Assembly: GCA_036337765.1 (NCBI GenBank)
Contig: JAYZDP010000104.1
Span: 1 to 64,000 of the forward strand
DNA from: JAYZDP01 sp036337765
GTDB lineage: Bacteria > Acidobacteriota > Thermoanaerobaculia > Multivoradales > Multivoraceae
Reading direction: 5' to 3'
Length of the DNA: 64,000 bases
Position numbers and translations under genes: made by a program. Shown here piece by piece: positions 18,379-28,040 of this stretch (position 1 is its first letter; each line of letters begins with the position of its first letter). Under the pieces are notes generated by a model, which was not told the DNA's origin, did not search any database, and saw only the letters and a program-made list of their open reading frames with translations.

Positions 18379-20717
18379 CAGAGCTCTAGCTGGGTGTCGT
18401 CGCCGATGACCTTTTCGAACTTGAGGCCGAGCAGGTCGAGGAGCGGCGTGGTGATGGGGCGGATCTGCTTGTCGACGTAGTGCTCGTAGTCGAACGGCGA
18501 CTTGCGCTCTCGTGCGGGCTCCGGGCCGTCGCTGGTGATCACGTAGTCGATCAGCGTCCCCGGGGGCCCCTTCATCTTGCGTGCGGCGGCGACATGGGGT
18601 GGAGTGGTGGCCGTGTATTCGCGCAGGTCCTTGCGCAGCGCCTTGCGGTAGACGAGCTGCTCGTCGAGCTGGCCGGTGCGCACGGCATCGACCGTCGAGC
18701 AAAGGTAGTCCTCGAATGGGCGGTCGTGGAAGAAGCGCTCGTAGAGCTCCTTCTGCATCTGTCGGGCGAGGTCGGTCCAGTCGCGGCGTACCACCTCCAT
18801 GCCGGTGAAGACCACGCCGTTGTCTTCGGTGAGACCGACGTAGTGCTTCATCGCACCGCCCTCGCCGTGGCGCTTGCGTGGGAAAAGAATGCGCAGGTAC
18901 AGGCGTTCGAACTCGAGCTCGAGCCGGCTCGTCACCCCCCACGTGTCGTGAACATGCGCGACGAGTCGGCGATTGAGGTCCTCGGCGAGGTGACGGCCGA
19001 GCTCGTGAGCGGCTTCTGGCGTCGATTCCGCGGAGCGGACAAACAGGCTGTCGGTGTCGCCGTAGAGCACGTCGAGGCCCTTGTCCTGCACGACGCCTTT
19101 CGCCCACATCAGGATCTCGCGCCCGAAGCTGGTGATGGCGGCCGCGAGCTTGGGGTTATAGAACCGGCAGACAGGCGTGCCGAGCACGCCATAGAAGGAG
19201 TTCATGAGGATCTTGATGGCCTGGCTCGAGACGGCGTCGCCGCGCTCTTTGGCGTCTTCGCGCTTGACGAAAAGGCCGTCTAGGAGATCCGAGAGAATGC
19301 CCTTCTGCTTGCGAAAGATGGCTCCGTTCGGAGCCACTACCACTTCGTCCGATTGTGCGCCCTCGCCAGAGGGCAGCAGGTCAGAGCCAAGGTAGCCCAG
19401 CGGGTCGATCTCGAAGGTGCGAATGATGGACGGATACAGGCTCTTGTAGTCGAACACCAAGACGTTGTCGTAGACCCCCGCGTCGGGCTGCAGGACCGTG
19501 CCGCCGAAGTCGTCGGATTCGAAGGTCCCGGCTCCGACGCTCGGCGCCGTGCGCCCGCGCCGCGACAGCTCCGACAGGTAGAGAAAGTCGAACGAAGCGA
19601 TGGCCGCCGAGACCCGGTCGAGCGGCATGCCGGTCAAAAGGCTGCGCTCCAGCGACAGCGTCACCAGGTCGAGCTTGTCGAGGATGTCGAGTACCAGCCT
19701 GGCGTCCTTGAGGTTGTACTCCACGAACGCCGCCCGCTCCTCGCGGTACGTGCGCAGGATCTCGCCGACTCGGTCGCTACCGTGGATGGTCTTGCCCTCG
19801 CCGAGCACCTTGTTAGATACCGAGTCGAGGCTGTAGCTCTCCATGCGAATGAAGGCGCCGCGCAGCAGGCGCACTCCGTCGAGTACGACTCGGCCGGGGA
19901 TGGTGGCCTGTTCGGCGGCCCGGTCGCGACCGCCGGAGCCCTCACGGGGCACGAACAGGCGCACGTCACCTGGCGCTCGTCCGATCTCAAGGCGCACGCC
20001 AACCGCACGCGAGCGCTGAACCAGGAAGTGGAGGTCGAAACCGATGACGTTCCAGCCGGTGATGATGTCCGGATCCAGCTCTCGGATGCGTACACAGAGC
20101 TGGCGCAGGAGGTCCGCTTCGCTACGGTAGCTGGTGCCGAGGCCCGGACCGGCGGGCATCTCGGGGTCGACCACCATGACCTCTTCCGTGCCGCATCCGC
20201 TGAGCGCCGCCGACAGCAGCCGGTTGCGGTATGGGTCGGTCTCGATATCGATCGAGAGGATCGTCAGCGCGGGACGCGCGATCGCGGGCTCGAGGTCGGG
20301 GTTGTGAAACACCAGATCGACACCGGCACCCTCCACCGGCTGTCCGTGGATCGCCACCGCGGACCTGATCTGCCGATCGATCAGCGGCCGGAGCGCGAAG
20401 CGCACGTCGGCTTCGAGGCACTCGATGCCAGCCCCCACCAGCCGGTCTCGTAGCGGCGGTACGTCGGATGGTTTCGGGGCCTCGACGCGCAACAGCTTTG
20501 CGCCACCCAGATCGACGCGCGGTGTTGGCAGCAGGGACGTGGCCCCGAGCGCACGCGCGCGCGCGTCGGCGCCGCGGGGGATGAAGAAGTGCGGCCGCTG
20601 GCGGTCGTCACGGACCAGGAAGGTCTTACCGCTGTCGAGCTTTCCGAACAGATGAACGACCGGACGTTCGTTCTCGATGCGGTAGGTGGGCTGGAGGATC
20701 AGGCCGCGCGCGACCAT
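18375..20717 (-). CDS. polB: DNA polymerase II (family B)
   Basis: 780 residues, close to the 783 of E. coli Pol II. The 3'-5' exonuclease domain has SIDIETDPY (Exo I) and NVIGFDLHFL (Exo II). The polymerase domain has DYKSLYPSIIR (motif A), KILMNSFYGVLG (motif B) and YGDTDSLFV (motif C, catalytic Asp pair). The C-terminus is KFEKVIGDDTQLELW. Its role is error-tolerant or restart synthesis at damaged forks. The gene is single and convergent with pgi. Confidence 0.93.
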   Translation of the reverse strand: MVARGLILQPTYRIENERPVVHLFGKLDSGKTFLVRDDRQRPHFFIPRGADARARALGATSLLPTPRVDLGGAKLLRVEAPKPSDVPPLRDRLVGAGIECLEADVRFALRPLIDRQIRSAVAIHGQPVEGAGVDLVFHNPDLEPAIARPALTILSIDIETDPYRNRLLSAALSGCGTEEVMVVDPEMPAGPGLGTSYRSEADLLRQLCVRIRELDPDIITGWNVIGFDLHFLVQRSRAVGVRLEIGRAPGDVRLFVPREGSGGRDRAAEQATIPGRVVLDGVRLLRGAFIRMESYSLDSVSNKVLGEGKTIHGSDRVGEILRTYREERAAFVEYNLKDARLVLDILDKLDLVTLSLERSLLTGMPLDRVSAAIASFDFLYLSELSRRGRTAPSVGAGTFESDDFGGTVLQPDAGVYDNVLVFDYKSLYPSIIRTFEIDPLGYLGSDLLPSGEGAQSDEVVVAPNGAIFRKQKGILSDLLDGLFVKREDAKERGDAVSSQAIKILMNSFYGVLGTPVCRFYNPKLAAAITSFGREILMWAKGVVQDKGLDVLYGDTDSLFVRSAESTPEAAHELGRHLAEDLNRRLVAHVHDTWGVTSRLELEFERLYLRILFPRKRHGEGGAMKHYVGLTEDNGVVFTGMEVVRRDWTDLARQMQKELYERFFHDRPFEDYLCSTVDAVRTGQLDEQLVYRKALRKDLREYTATTPPHVAAARKMKGPPGTLIDYVITSDGPEPARERKSPFDYEHYVDKQIRPITTPLLDLLGLKFEKVIGDDTQLELW

Positions 20718-20776
20718 GGTCGCATCCTAGCGACTCGCCGCGGACACCGCTCGCCGGGGTCATCGTCTAGACCCCG

Positions 20777-21013
20777 CTACGGAAAGTACGATTCCAGATC
20801 GCCGCGCCTGCGCACGTCGAGGGTCGCGCAGTGGAACGACCCGCCGAAGGAGTTGGAATTGCGGAAAGGGCACGGGATCGGCTCGAGGCCCCAGCCGCGC
20901 ACGTGCTCGACTAGCCGCTGTAGGCAGCGCAGCTGGAAGGCCGCGATCTCGGCCGGCGACCGGCGAGCGCCGACAAACAAGGTCCACAGAGCAGCGGAGT
21001 CAGGGTTGTGCAT
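20777..21013 (-). pseudogene. C-terminal fragment of an amidinotransferase-like gene
   Basis: The 78-residue frame ends FRNSNSFGGSFHCATLDVRR, RG and a short tail. GGSxHCATLDxRR is the C-terminal active-site segment of glycine/inosamine-phosphate amidinotransferases, which carries the nucleophilic Cys. These enzymes are ~350-420 residues; the N-terminal three quarters, with the His and Asp of the catalytic site, are missing upstream, where TraB-family sequence begins within 20 bp. It is probably a deletion remnant. Confidence 0.5.
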
Positions 21014-21028
21014 GGTCCGCGGGAGCGG

Positions 21029-22219
21029 TCAGAGAGTGCGGGCCGCGATCAGGGTGCCGGCGATGAAGGTGCCGAGCGTGCTCCCGAGGTTGGCGAGTAC
21101 CACGACCAGCAGGATGCGGGTGACATGGTTGCGCCAGAAGCCTCCGAACGAGGTGATCGCCTCAGGAAGGTCCTCGAGATCCTCGACCGTGGGGTTCTTG
21201 ATCCAGGCCTGCACCAGGCCGGCCACCCAGCCGGCTGCGATGAAGGGGTTGAGACTCGTGAGCGGCGCCGCCACGAACGCCGAAACGACGGTGAGGGGGT
21301 GACCCAGGGCGAACGCTACTCCGAGTGCCGAAAGCCCGCCGTTGATCAGAACCCACAGGGCGAGCGACTCCTGCGACTTGTCGGCACCGCCGGTCACGAA
21401 GCCCCAGATCATGAGCCCGATGATGGCCGCCGGGATGGCCCACTTCAGGATGCGGGGCGCCAGCGAAGGCTTTGGCACCAAGTCGAGCGGTCCGAGGTCG
21501 CTGTCGCCCAGGATGTGCTCGGTGATTCCCTTCACGTGACCCGCACCCACTACGGCGACCACTGTTTCCCCTGGTGCATCGCGAATTTTCTGGGCGAGGT
21601 AAACGTCGCGCTCGTCGATCAAAGTCGCCTTGGCTTGCGGTAGCTCGTTGGCGAGCATCTGCAAGGCGTCGGAGAGCCGCTCTTTCTCTTTGAGCTTCTC
21701 GATGTCTTCGGCCGAGATGTCCTCGCCGACGAAGAGTCCGGCCAGGAGCTGCGAGAACACCTTGAGCTTGGTCCAGAAACCGAGGCTTGCTCCGGTACGC
21801 CGCAGCGTGATCTCGATCGCGCGGTCGGCGAGCACCAGCTCGGCGCCGAGCTCGCCGGCCTTCTCGATGCCGGCGACCATCTCGGCGCCGGGGGTGACAC
21901 CCAGCTTCTTGGCGATCCGGCGCTGAAACGACGCCATGACTAGAGAGCTCAGCAGCAGCGGCGCCTTGCCCTCCCTCAGTACCTTGAGAATGTTGAGCTT
22001 CCGCCAGCTGTCGGGGTCGATCAGGCCCTGGTGCCGCGAGGCACACAGCTCGACACACACCGTGTTGGGCGCGACCTCGTCTATCGTCTGCTCGACGTCT
22101 ATGACGCTTTGCTTGGACACGTGGGCAGTGCCCACCAGCAGGATCCGTCGGCCGTCGAGCTCAAGCTCGGTGACGGTGTCGGGAAGGCTCGTTTGAGACG
22201 GGGGGCTCGATTGGACCAT
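21029..22219 (-). CDS. TraB/PrgY-family membrane protein
   Basis: 396 residues. The TraB domain starts LDGRRILLVGTAHVSKQS and includes VCVELCASRHQGL, a central coiled/charged region (KEKERLSDAL), and the conserved DERDVYLAQKI and VAVVGAGHVKGI. Three to four membrane helices follow at about 265-395. The family contains the Enterococcus pheromone-shutdown protein PrgY/TraB and is thought to be peptidase-like, but its role outside that system is unknown. It is divergent from the PBP gene. Confidence 0.85.
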   Translation of the reverse strand: MVQSSPPSQTSLPDTVTELELDGRRILLVGTAHVSKQSVIDVEQTIDEVAPNTVCVELCASRHQGLIDPDSWRKLNILKVLREGKAPLLLSSLVMASFQRRIAKKLGVTPGAEMVAGIEKAGELGAELVLADRAIEITLRRTGASLGFWTKLKVFSQLLAGLFVGEDISAEDIEKLKEKERLSDALQMLANELPQAKATLIDERDVYLAQKIRDAPGETVVAVVGAGHVKGITEHILGDSDLGPLDLVPKPSLAPRILKWAIPAAIIGLMIWGFVTGGADKSQESLALWVLINGGLSALGVAFALGHPLTVVSAFVAAPLTSLNPFIAAGWVAGLVQAWIKNPTVEDLEDLPEAITSFGGFWRNHVTRILLVVVLANLGSTLGTFIAGTLIAARTL

Positions 22220-22330
22220 GACTCATCGCGCGCCAGGGCTTCGGGGACGGCGGCTGGCGATCGTACCGAAAAGGAGGGGCCGAGGTGCATGGTAAAGTCC
22301 GCGCGGCCGCGGGACCTGCCTCAAACCCCT

Positions 22331-24007
22331 ATGAAACGGAGACTTGTCGCTTTCCTGATGACGGCCGCGGGAGTGGCCGTTCTCTCGGCTGGAGTGCAGG
22401 CTCTGGGCGGAACCTGGCTCACCCACGCCGAGGCGCACGAGGCGGTCAGCCGCCTTGTGCTTCGCGACTGGCAAGAGTCACGCGCCGCGCTCGCCGCGCT
22501 TGGCGGGCGTCGGGCTGGCGGGGCCGAAGCGCGCTCGGGGCAGCGCCTTGTTGACGTGCTGGTGGGCTCGGCGGAGTCCACCGCGGGCCTCGAGCTCGAA
22601 GCCGCGGAAGTACGCGGCCTGCCGATCGTCGCTCTGCTGCAACGTGCGCTCTCTGAGGAGCGCTACGAAGGCTGTCTACGGATGTCGGATCTGCTGGCCG
22701 AGATCGGTGCGCCGGACTTCCCGGAGTATCGGGCCGCGGCCCTCGTCGAGCTCGGCAGGGTCGACGAGGCACGGGCGATCGAGCTGGCCGAGGAGCCGCG
22801 GACCCGCGTTCGCACCCGACTGACCCAGGCATTCTCGACGGACCTCAGTACGCTCCTCGTTCGTGATCGCAACGGTGAGCTGCTGGGCAAGACGATTCCG
22901 CAAGACGGCAGCTTCGTCGCCAACGAGGGGGTTGCCGCCGGCATCGTGCCCGCCGCGGTGTTGGCCGACGCAGAATCGCTGGGTCCGGCGCGGAGCCTGC
23001 GGCTGACCCTCGATCTCGATCTCAGCCGCCTTGCGCAAAAGGCGCTCGGCTCGTATCGCGGCAGCATGGTGGTTATCAATCCGCAGGACGGCTCGGTCCT
23101 CGCCGCCGTCAGCGACAAGCGCACCGCGCGCGACGAGGACTCGGCGGCACTGACCCAGCTCCGTGAGCCGGCCTCGATCGCCAAGCTGATTACGGTCACG
23201 GCGGCGCTTCGTGCTGGCGTCGACGTCGAGAACGTGCTGTCCGACATGGTGTGTCGCGGCTCGCTCGGCTTCCCACAGGGACCGCTGTACTGTTCCGCGA
23301 TCAACGGCAAGTTACGTGGCCTCGACCGGGCGATGGCCGTGAGTTGCAACGTCGCGTTCGCCTATCTCGGATCGATGGTCGGCCGCGAGGCCATCGTCGA
23401 CGAGTTCCGGCGCTACGGCTACGACATCGAAGACGCCAACGGCTACTTCGGCCAGGTGCTCCAGCCCTGGCCTACGGAGCGCGAGCTCGGCGAGCTGTCG
23501 ATAGGCCTGGAGGCCAGCGCCATCACGCCGATCCATGCGGCGCTGCAGGCGGCCACGGTGGCGAACGGCGGCTTCATGCACCGGCCCCGGCTGCACCGCG
23601 CGGCCGATACTTTCCTCGGCTTCTCCGAGCGTCTGCTGCCCGCCGAAGACGGCTGGCAGGTGATCGAGGAGAGCTGGCAGCCGATGCTCGAGAGCGCGAT
23701 GAAGGCGGTGGTCGAGCCGGGGGGTACCGCCTATCGAGTGGCGCCCAGCGACTTCCCGATCGCGCTCAAGACCGGCACGGCGTCCGAGCCGAAGACCGGC
23801 TTTCATGTCAACTACATCGGCTTCGGGCCGCTGCCAGAGGCACGTTTCGCATTCGCTGTCCGCATCACCCACCAGCGCACGTCGCGCCGGGTACGCAACG
23901 CGGCCTACGCGGTTACCAAGCGCTTCCTGCGCAGCCTCGCCGGTTGGGACGCGGTGCACTACGTCGACGTGCCACGACCGGCGCCGGTCGCCTCGTCGGC
24001 ATCCTGA
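22331..24007 (+). CDS. Penicillin-binding protein, transpeptidase domain
   Basis: 558 residues. The N-terminal anchor (LVAFLMTAAGVAVLSAG) is followed by a ~190-residue non-catalytic region and a class-B-like transpeptidase domain. The three active-site motifs are in order: SIAK (Ser near residue 282), SCN (about 338) and KTGT (about 480). It cross-links peptidoglycan in the periplasm. The N-terminal region does not resemble the FtsI pedestal, so the exact subclass is open. ATG 22331 begins at the signal-anchor; an upstream start at 22289 would add 14 residues. Confidence 0.85.
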   Translation: MKRRLVAFLMTAAGVAVLSAGVQALGGTWLTHAEAHEAVSRLVLRDWQESRAALAALGGRRAGGAEARSGQRLVDVLVGSAESTAGLELEAAEVRGLPIVALLQRALSEERYEGCLRMSDLLAEIGAPDFPEYRAAALVELGRVDEARAIELAEEPRTRVRTRLTQAFSTDLSTLLVRDRNGELLGKTIPQDGSFVANEGVAAGIVPAAVLADAESLGPARSLRLTLDLDLSRLAQKALGSYRGSMVVINPQDGSVLAAVSDKRTARDEDSAALTQLREPASIAKLITVTAALRAGVDVENVLSDMVCRGSLGFPQGPLYCSAINGKLRGLDRAMAVSCNVAFAYLGSMVGREAIVDEFRRYGYDIEDANGYFGQVLQPWPTERELGELSIGLEASAITPIHAALQAATVANGGFMHRPRLHRAADTFLGFSERLLPAEDGWQVIEESWQPMLESAMKAVVEPGGTAYRVAPSDFPIALKTGTASEPKTGFHVNYIGFGPLPEARFAFAVRITHQRTSRRVRNAAYAVTKRFLRSLAGWDAVHYVDVPRPAPVASSAS

Positions 24008-24022
24008 CCCGAACGGTTGCAG

Positions 24023-24994
24023 ATGGACATTCGCGACGACATTCTGGGTACGCTCGGCGATACGCCACTGGTCCGACTTTCGCGCTTCGCGACCGAGGGG
24101 GCTCCGGTGGCGGCGAAGCTCGAGTCGTTCAACCCCGGTGGCAGTGTCAAGGACCGCATCGGGATCGCGATGATCGAGGCCGCGGAAGAGGCGGGCGAGC
24201 TCGAGCCTGGGCAGATCATCTGTGAACCGACGTCGGGCAACACCGGCCTCGGCCTTGCCATGGTGGCGGCGCTCAGGGGCTACCCGTTGGTGTGCACGGC
24301 GACCGAGAAGATCTCAAGGGAAAAGGTGGCGCTGCTCGAGGCGTACGGCGCCGAAGTGGTGGTTTGCCCGTTGTCGGTGGAGAAGAAGGATCCACGCTCG
24401 TACTACAGCGTCGCTGAGCGCTACCGCGACGAGCAGGGAGCCTTTCTTCCCTACCAGTACTACAACCAGGCCAACCCCACGGCCCACTACCGGACCACCG
24501 GCCCCGAGATCTGGCGCCAGACCGACGGCACGGTCACCCACTGGGTCGCAGGTGTGGGCACCGGCGGCACCATCAGCGGTACCGCGCGCTACCTCAAGGA
24601 GCAGAATCCCGAAGTCCGTGTCATCGGTGTCGATCCGGTGGGCAGCGTCTACGCCTACTTTCGCGAGCACGGCGAGCTGCCGCCCGCGGATCAGATCAAG
24701 AGCTATCTCATCGACGGCGTCGGCGAGGACTTCCTGCCCGAAACGGTGTGGTGGGACACGATCGACGAGGTCGTCACCGTCGACGATCGCACGGCCTATC
24801 AGGCCGCCCTCGAACTGGCCCGGATCGAGGGCTACCTGGCGGGCTCGTCGGGGGGAATGGCGGCTGCCGCGGCACGCGAGGTGGCGAAGGAGCTTGCAGC
24901 CGACGCGCTGGTAGTGACGCTCCTACCCGACTCGGGTGAGCGCTACCTCTCCAAGCTCGACCCGTCCTGGCTCGAAGAGCACGGTATCTCCTAA
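24023..24994 (+). CDS. Cysteine synthase / cystathionine beta-synthase-like PLP enzyme
   Basis: About 323 residues, fold-type II PLP enzyme. The PLP lysine lies in NPGGSVKDRIG, the substrate loop is EPTSGNTGLGLAM, and the phosphate-binding loop is GVGTGGTISGTARYL. The C-terminal region LAGSSGGMAAAAA and TLLPDSGERYLSK is typical. It either makes cysteine from O-acetylserine and sulfide or cystathionine from serine and homocysteine; no C-terminal CBS domain is present. It starts 15 bp after the PBP stop; ATG 24023 is preferred over TTG 24017. Confidence 0.88.
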   Translation: MDIRDDILGTLGDTPLVRLSRFATEGAPVAAKLESFNPGGSVKDRIGIAMIEAAEEAGELEPGQIICEPTSGNTGLGLAMVAALRGYPLVCTATEKISREKVALLEAYGAEVVVCPLSVEKKDPRSYYSVAERYRDEQGAFLPYQYYNQANPTAHYRTTGPEIWRQTDGTVTHWVAGVGTGGTISGTARYLKEQNPEVRVIGVDPVGSVYAYFREHGELPPADQIKSYLIDGVGEDFLPETVWWDTIDEVVTVDDRTAYQAALELARIEGYLAGSSGGMAAAAAREVAKELAADALVVTLLPDSGERYLSKLDPSWLEEHGIS

Positions 24995-25064
24995 GCCCGA
25001 GGTGCGCGCTGTAGGACCAAGCGCGGTGAGGTCATCGTGGGGGCCTTCGTCGCTCACGCTCTGA

Positions 25065-25181
25065 ATGCTCGAGAATTTGCCTCCGCTGCAGCCGGAGAAA
25101 AAGGCGGCCGCTCGTGGGTCCATGAAGAGCTACGAAAACGCCGAGCGCGAGTTCTTCGCCGACTTGCAACTCCAGCACTGA
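25065..25181 (+). CDS. Possible 38-residue small protein
   Basis: In the 250-bp gap before the cytochrome operon, an ATG opens a frame LENLPPLQPEKKAAARGSMK and then SYENAEREFFADLQLQH, stop. The charged, helix-prone C-terminal half is protein-like and uses the local codon bias, but I find no clear ribosome site and no known family. It could equally be a relic or chance. Confidence 0.25.
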   Translation: MLENLPPLQPEKKAAARGSMKSYENAEREFFADLQLQH

Positions 25182-25244
25182 CGGGCTTTTGGCCTCAAGG
25201 TCCGGTTCGGACAGAATACACGGCTGGGTGGATCAACGAAGGCG

Positions 25245-28040
25245 ATGGGCAAACGTAGATATGTACCCGCTGTCGGCCCTCGGCTGAAGAAGCTGCTCTT
25301 CGTCGTTCTCGGGTTGTTCTCTCTGCTGGCCGTCAACTCCGCCTACATGGTCGGCGTCTCAATCCTCGAGAGCGTGACCGGGCAGACCTACCAGAACTGG
25401 TTCTACCTGGTGATGTTCCTGCTCCATCTGGCGCTGGGAGCCCTGATCGTGCTGCCGGTGATCGTCTTCGGCACGATCCACATCCGAAACGCCCACAATC
25501 GGCCGAACCGGCGCGCTGTCGTGGCGGGATTCGCGCTCTTTGGCACGGCGCTGGTTCTCTTGGCGTCGGGGATTGTGCTGACGCGGGTGGAGGGGTTCGT
25601 CGTCATCCGCAACCCGGCGACGCGCTCGATCGCCTACTGGGCGCATGTGCTCAGCCCACTGGTTGCGGGTTGGCTGTTCGTGCTGCACCGTCTTGCCGGG
25701 CGCCGCATCCGTTGGCGGGTGGGCGCGCGTTGGGCGGCGGTGGCCGCCGTCTTCGGTGGCGTGATGCTGGTCGTCCAGTACCAGGACCCGCGCAGCTGGA
25801 ACGTTACAGGCCCGGTCAGCGGCGAGCAGTACTTCTTCCCGTCACTCGCGCGCACCGCGACCGGCGACTTCATCCCGGAATCCGTGCTCGACAACACCGA
25901 GTACTGCCGCGAGTGCCATCCCGACGTCTACGACAGTTGGCGGCACTCGGTGCACCACATCAGCTCCTTCAACAATCCTCCCTACCTCTTCAGCGTGCGC
26001 GAGACGCGCCAGGTCGCCTTCGAGCGTGACGGCGACCTGCAGGCGTCGCGCTTCTGCGCCGGCTGCCACGACCCGGTGGTCTTTTTCTCGGGTCGCTTCG
26101 ACGATCCCGAGTTCGATGACGAGAACGATCCCACCGGGCAGGCGGGCATCACCTGCACGGCGTGTCACGCCATCACGAATATCAACAGCCCTCGCGGAAA
26201 CTCCGACTACACCCTGGACGAGCCGATCCACTATCCCTTCGCCTTCAGCAAGGACCCGACGCTGGCATGGATCAACCGCCAGCTCGTCAAGGCCAAGCCG
26301 GAGCTGCACAAGAAGACCTTCCTCAAGCCACTGCACACGAGCGCCGAGTTCTGCGGCTCGTGCCACAAGGTGCATCTGCCAGAGGAGCTGAACAAGTACA
26401 AGTTCCTGCGCGGCCAGAATCACTACGACTCATTTCTTCTCTCCGGCGTTTCGGGCCACGGCGCCCAGAGCTTCTACTACCCCGAGACCGCCCAGGCGGG
26501 CTGCAACGGCTGCCACATGCCGACCTTCGAGTCGACCGACTTCGGCGCTCGGGTGCTGGATGAGAGCGGCGCCCTGAAGGTGCACGACCACCTTTTCCCC
26601 TCGGCCAACACCGGGCTCGCCCATCTCAAGGAGATGCCGCCGGAGGTGGTCGAGAGGCACCGCGAGTTCAGCGAGGGCAGCGTGCGGGTCGATCTGTTCG
26701 GTCTGCGCCGCGGTGGGGAGATCCAGGGCGAGCTGATCGCGCCCCTGCGCCCGACGGTGCCCACGCTCGAGCCCGGTGAGACCTACCTGCTCGAGACCGT
26801 GGTGCGAACGTTGACGCTCGGCCACCACCTCACTCAGGGGACCACTGACTCCAACCAGCTGTGGATGGACGTCGAGGTGGCGGATGACGCGGGCGCGGTC
26901 GTCGGACGCAGCGGCGGCATGGACGGCGTGGGCCGCGTCGATCCGTGGTCGCACTTCGTCAACGTGTACATGCTCGACCGCGAGGGACGTCGTGTCGACC
27001 GGCGCAACGCGCAGGACATCTTCGTGCCGCTGTACAACCACCAGATCCCACCGGGGGCGGCCGACGTCGTCCACTTCCGGCTCGAAGTTCCGCCGGACGC
27101 AGTCGGCACCCTGGTGGTGCGTGCGGCCCTGCGCTACCGGAAGTTCGACACCACCTACCTGCGACACATCTACGGTGAGGACACCACCAACGACCTGCCG
27201 ATCATGACGCTGGGTAGCGACGAGATCCGCTTTCCGATCGGGCGCGTCGCTGAGACGACGCGGGTGGCGGCGAGTGAGATCCCCGAGTGGCAGCGCTGGA
27301 ACGACTACGGCATCGGCCTGCTGCGCAAGGGCGGCAAGAGCAAGGGCGAGCTGCGCCAGGCCGAGGTGGCCTTCCGCCGCGTCGAGGAGCTCGGGCGCGC
27401 CGACGGCCCTCTGAACTTGGCGCGCGTCTACATCGCACAGGGAACAGTTGAGGATCTAGCCATCGGTGCGCTCGAGCGTGCGGCGAGCTTCGATCCGCCG
27501 GCGCCGCCCTGGCTGATCGCGTGGTTTACCGGGATCGTCAATAAGCAGAACGGCCGGCTCGACGAGGCGATCGCGAGCTTCCGCAGTCTCGCCGAGGGTA
27601 CCGACGATGAGATGCGCCGCCGGGGCTTCGACTTCAGCCTCGACTATCGCGTCCTCAACGAGCTCGGCCAGACCCTCTTCGAGCGGGCCAAGGTCGAGCG
27701 TGGCGCGAACCGGCGAGCTGCGCGTGAGGCTCTCCTGACGCAGTCTCGCACCGCCCTGAAGCGCGTGCTCGAGCTCGATCCCGAAAACGTTGCCGCTCAC
27801 TTCAACCTCAACCTCGTCCTTCGCCAGCTCGGCGACGACGAGCTCGCCGCTGCGCACTTCGACGCCTACAACCGCTATCGCGCCGACGACAACGCCCACG
27901 ACCGGGCGATCGCGGTCGCGCGCGCCGCCGATCCGGCCGCGAACCACGCAGCCGAGGCCATCGTCATCTACGATCTGCACCGTCAGGGCGCGACCGGCCT
28001 CGCAGGCGGCGCGCCGGAGCCCAAGGACCCTTCCGGGTGA
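25245..28040 (+). CDS. Membrane pentaheme cytochrome c with C-terminal TPRs
   Basis: 931 residues in three parts. Residues 15-180 form five membrane helices with histidines inside or at the ends of helices 2 and 4 (H61, H134, H148), positions suited to b-type heme ligation. Residues 220-425 hold five CxxCH c-heme sites: CRECH 221, CAGCH 271, CTACH 304, CGSCH 370, CNGCH 420. The region from about 470 to 650 looks like beta-sandwich, and residues 700-900 carry TPR-like repeats. The likely role is passing quinol electrons to the periplasm or cell surface. The next gene starts inside its stop codon (4-bp overlap), so the two are translationally coupled. Confidence 0.85.
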   Translation: MGKRRYVPAVGPRLKKLLFVVLGLFSLLAVNSAYMVGVSILESVTGQTYQNWFYLVMFLLHLALGALIVLPVIVFGTIHIRNAHNRPNRRAVVAGFALFGTALVLLASGIVLTRVEGFVVIRNPATRSIAYWAHVLSPLVAGWLFVLHRLAGRRIRWRVGARWAAVAAVFGGVMLVVQYQDPRSWNVTGPVSGEQYFFPSLARTATGDFIPESVLDNTEYCRECHPDVYDSWRHSVHHISSFNNPPYLFSVRETRQVAFERDGDLQASRFCAGCHDPVVFFSGRFDDPEFDDENDPTGQAGITCTACHAITNINSPRGNSDYTLDEPIHYPFAFSKDPTLAWINRQLVKAKPELHKKTFLKPLHTSAEFCGSCHKVHLPEELNKYKFLRGQNHYDSFLLSGVSGHGAQSFYYPETAQAGCNGCHMPTFESTDFGARVLDESGALKVHDHLFPSANTGLAHLKEMPPEVVERHREFSEGSVRVDLFGLRRGGEIQGELIAPLRPTVPTLEPGETYLLETVVRTLTLGHHLTQGTTDSNQLWMDVEVADDAGAVVGRSGGMDGVGRVDPWSHFVNVYMLDREGRRVDRRNAQDIFVPLYNHQIPPGAADVVHFRLEVPPDAVGTLVVRAALRYRKFDTTYLRHIYGEDTTNDLPIMTLGSDEIRFPIGRVAETTRVAASEIPEWQRWNDYGIGLLRKGGKSKGELRQAEVAFRRVEELGRADGPLNLARVYIAQGTVEDLAIGALERAASFDPPAPPWLIAWFTGIVNKQNGRLDEAIASFRSLAEGTDDEMRRRGFDFSLDYRVLNELGQTLFERAKVERGANRRAAREALLTQSRTALKRVLELDPENVAAHFNLNLVLRQLGDDELAAAHFDAYNRYRADDNAHDRAIAVARAADPAANHAAEAIVIYDLHRQGATGLAGGAPEPKDPSG

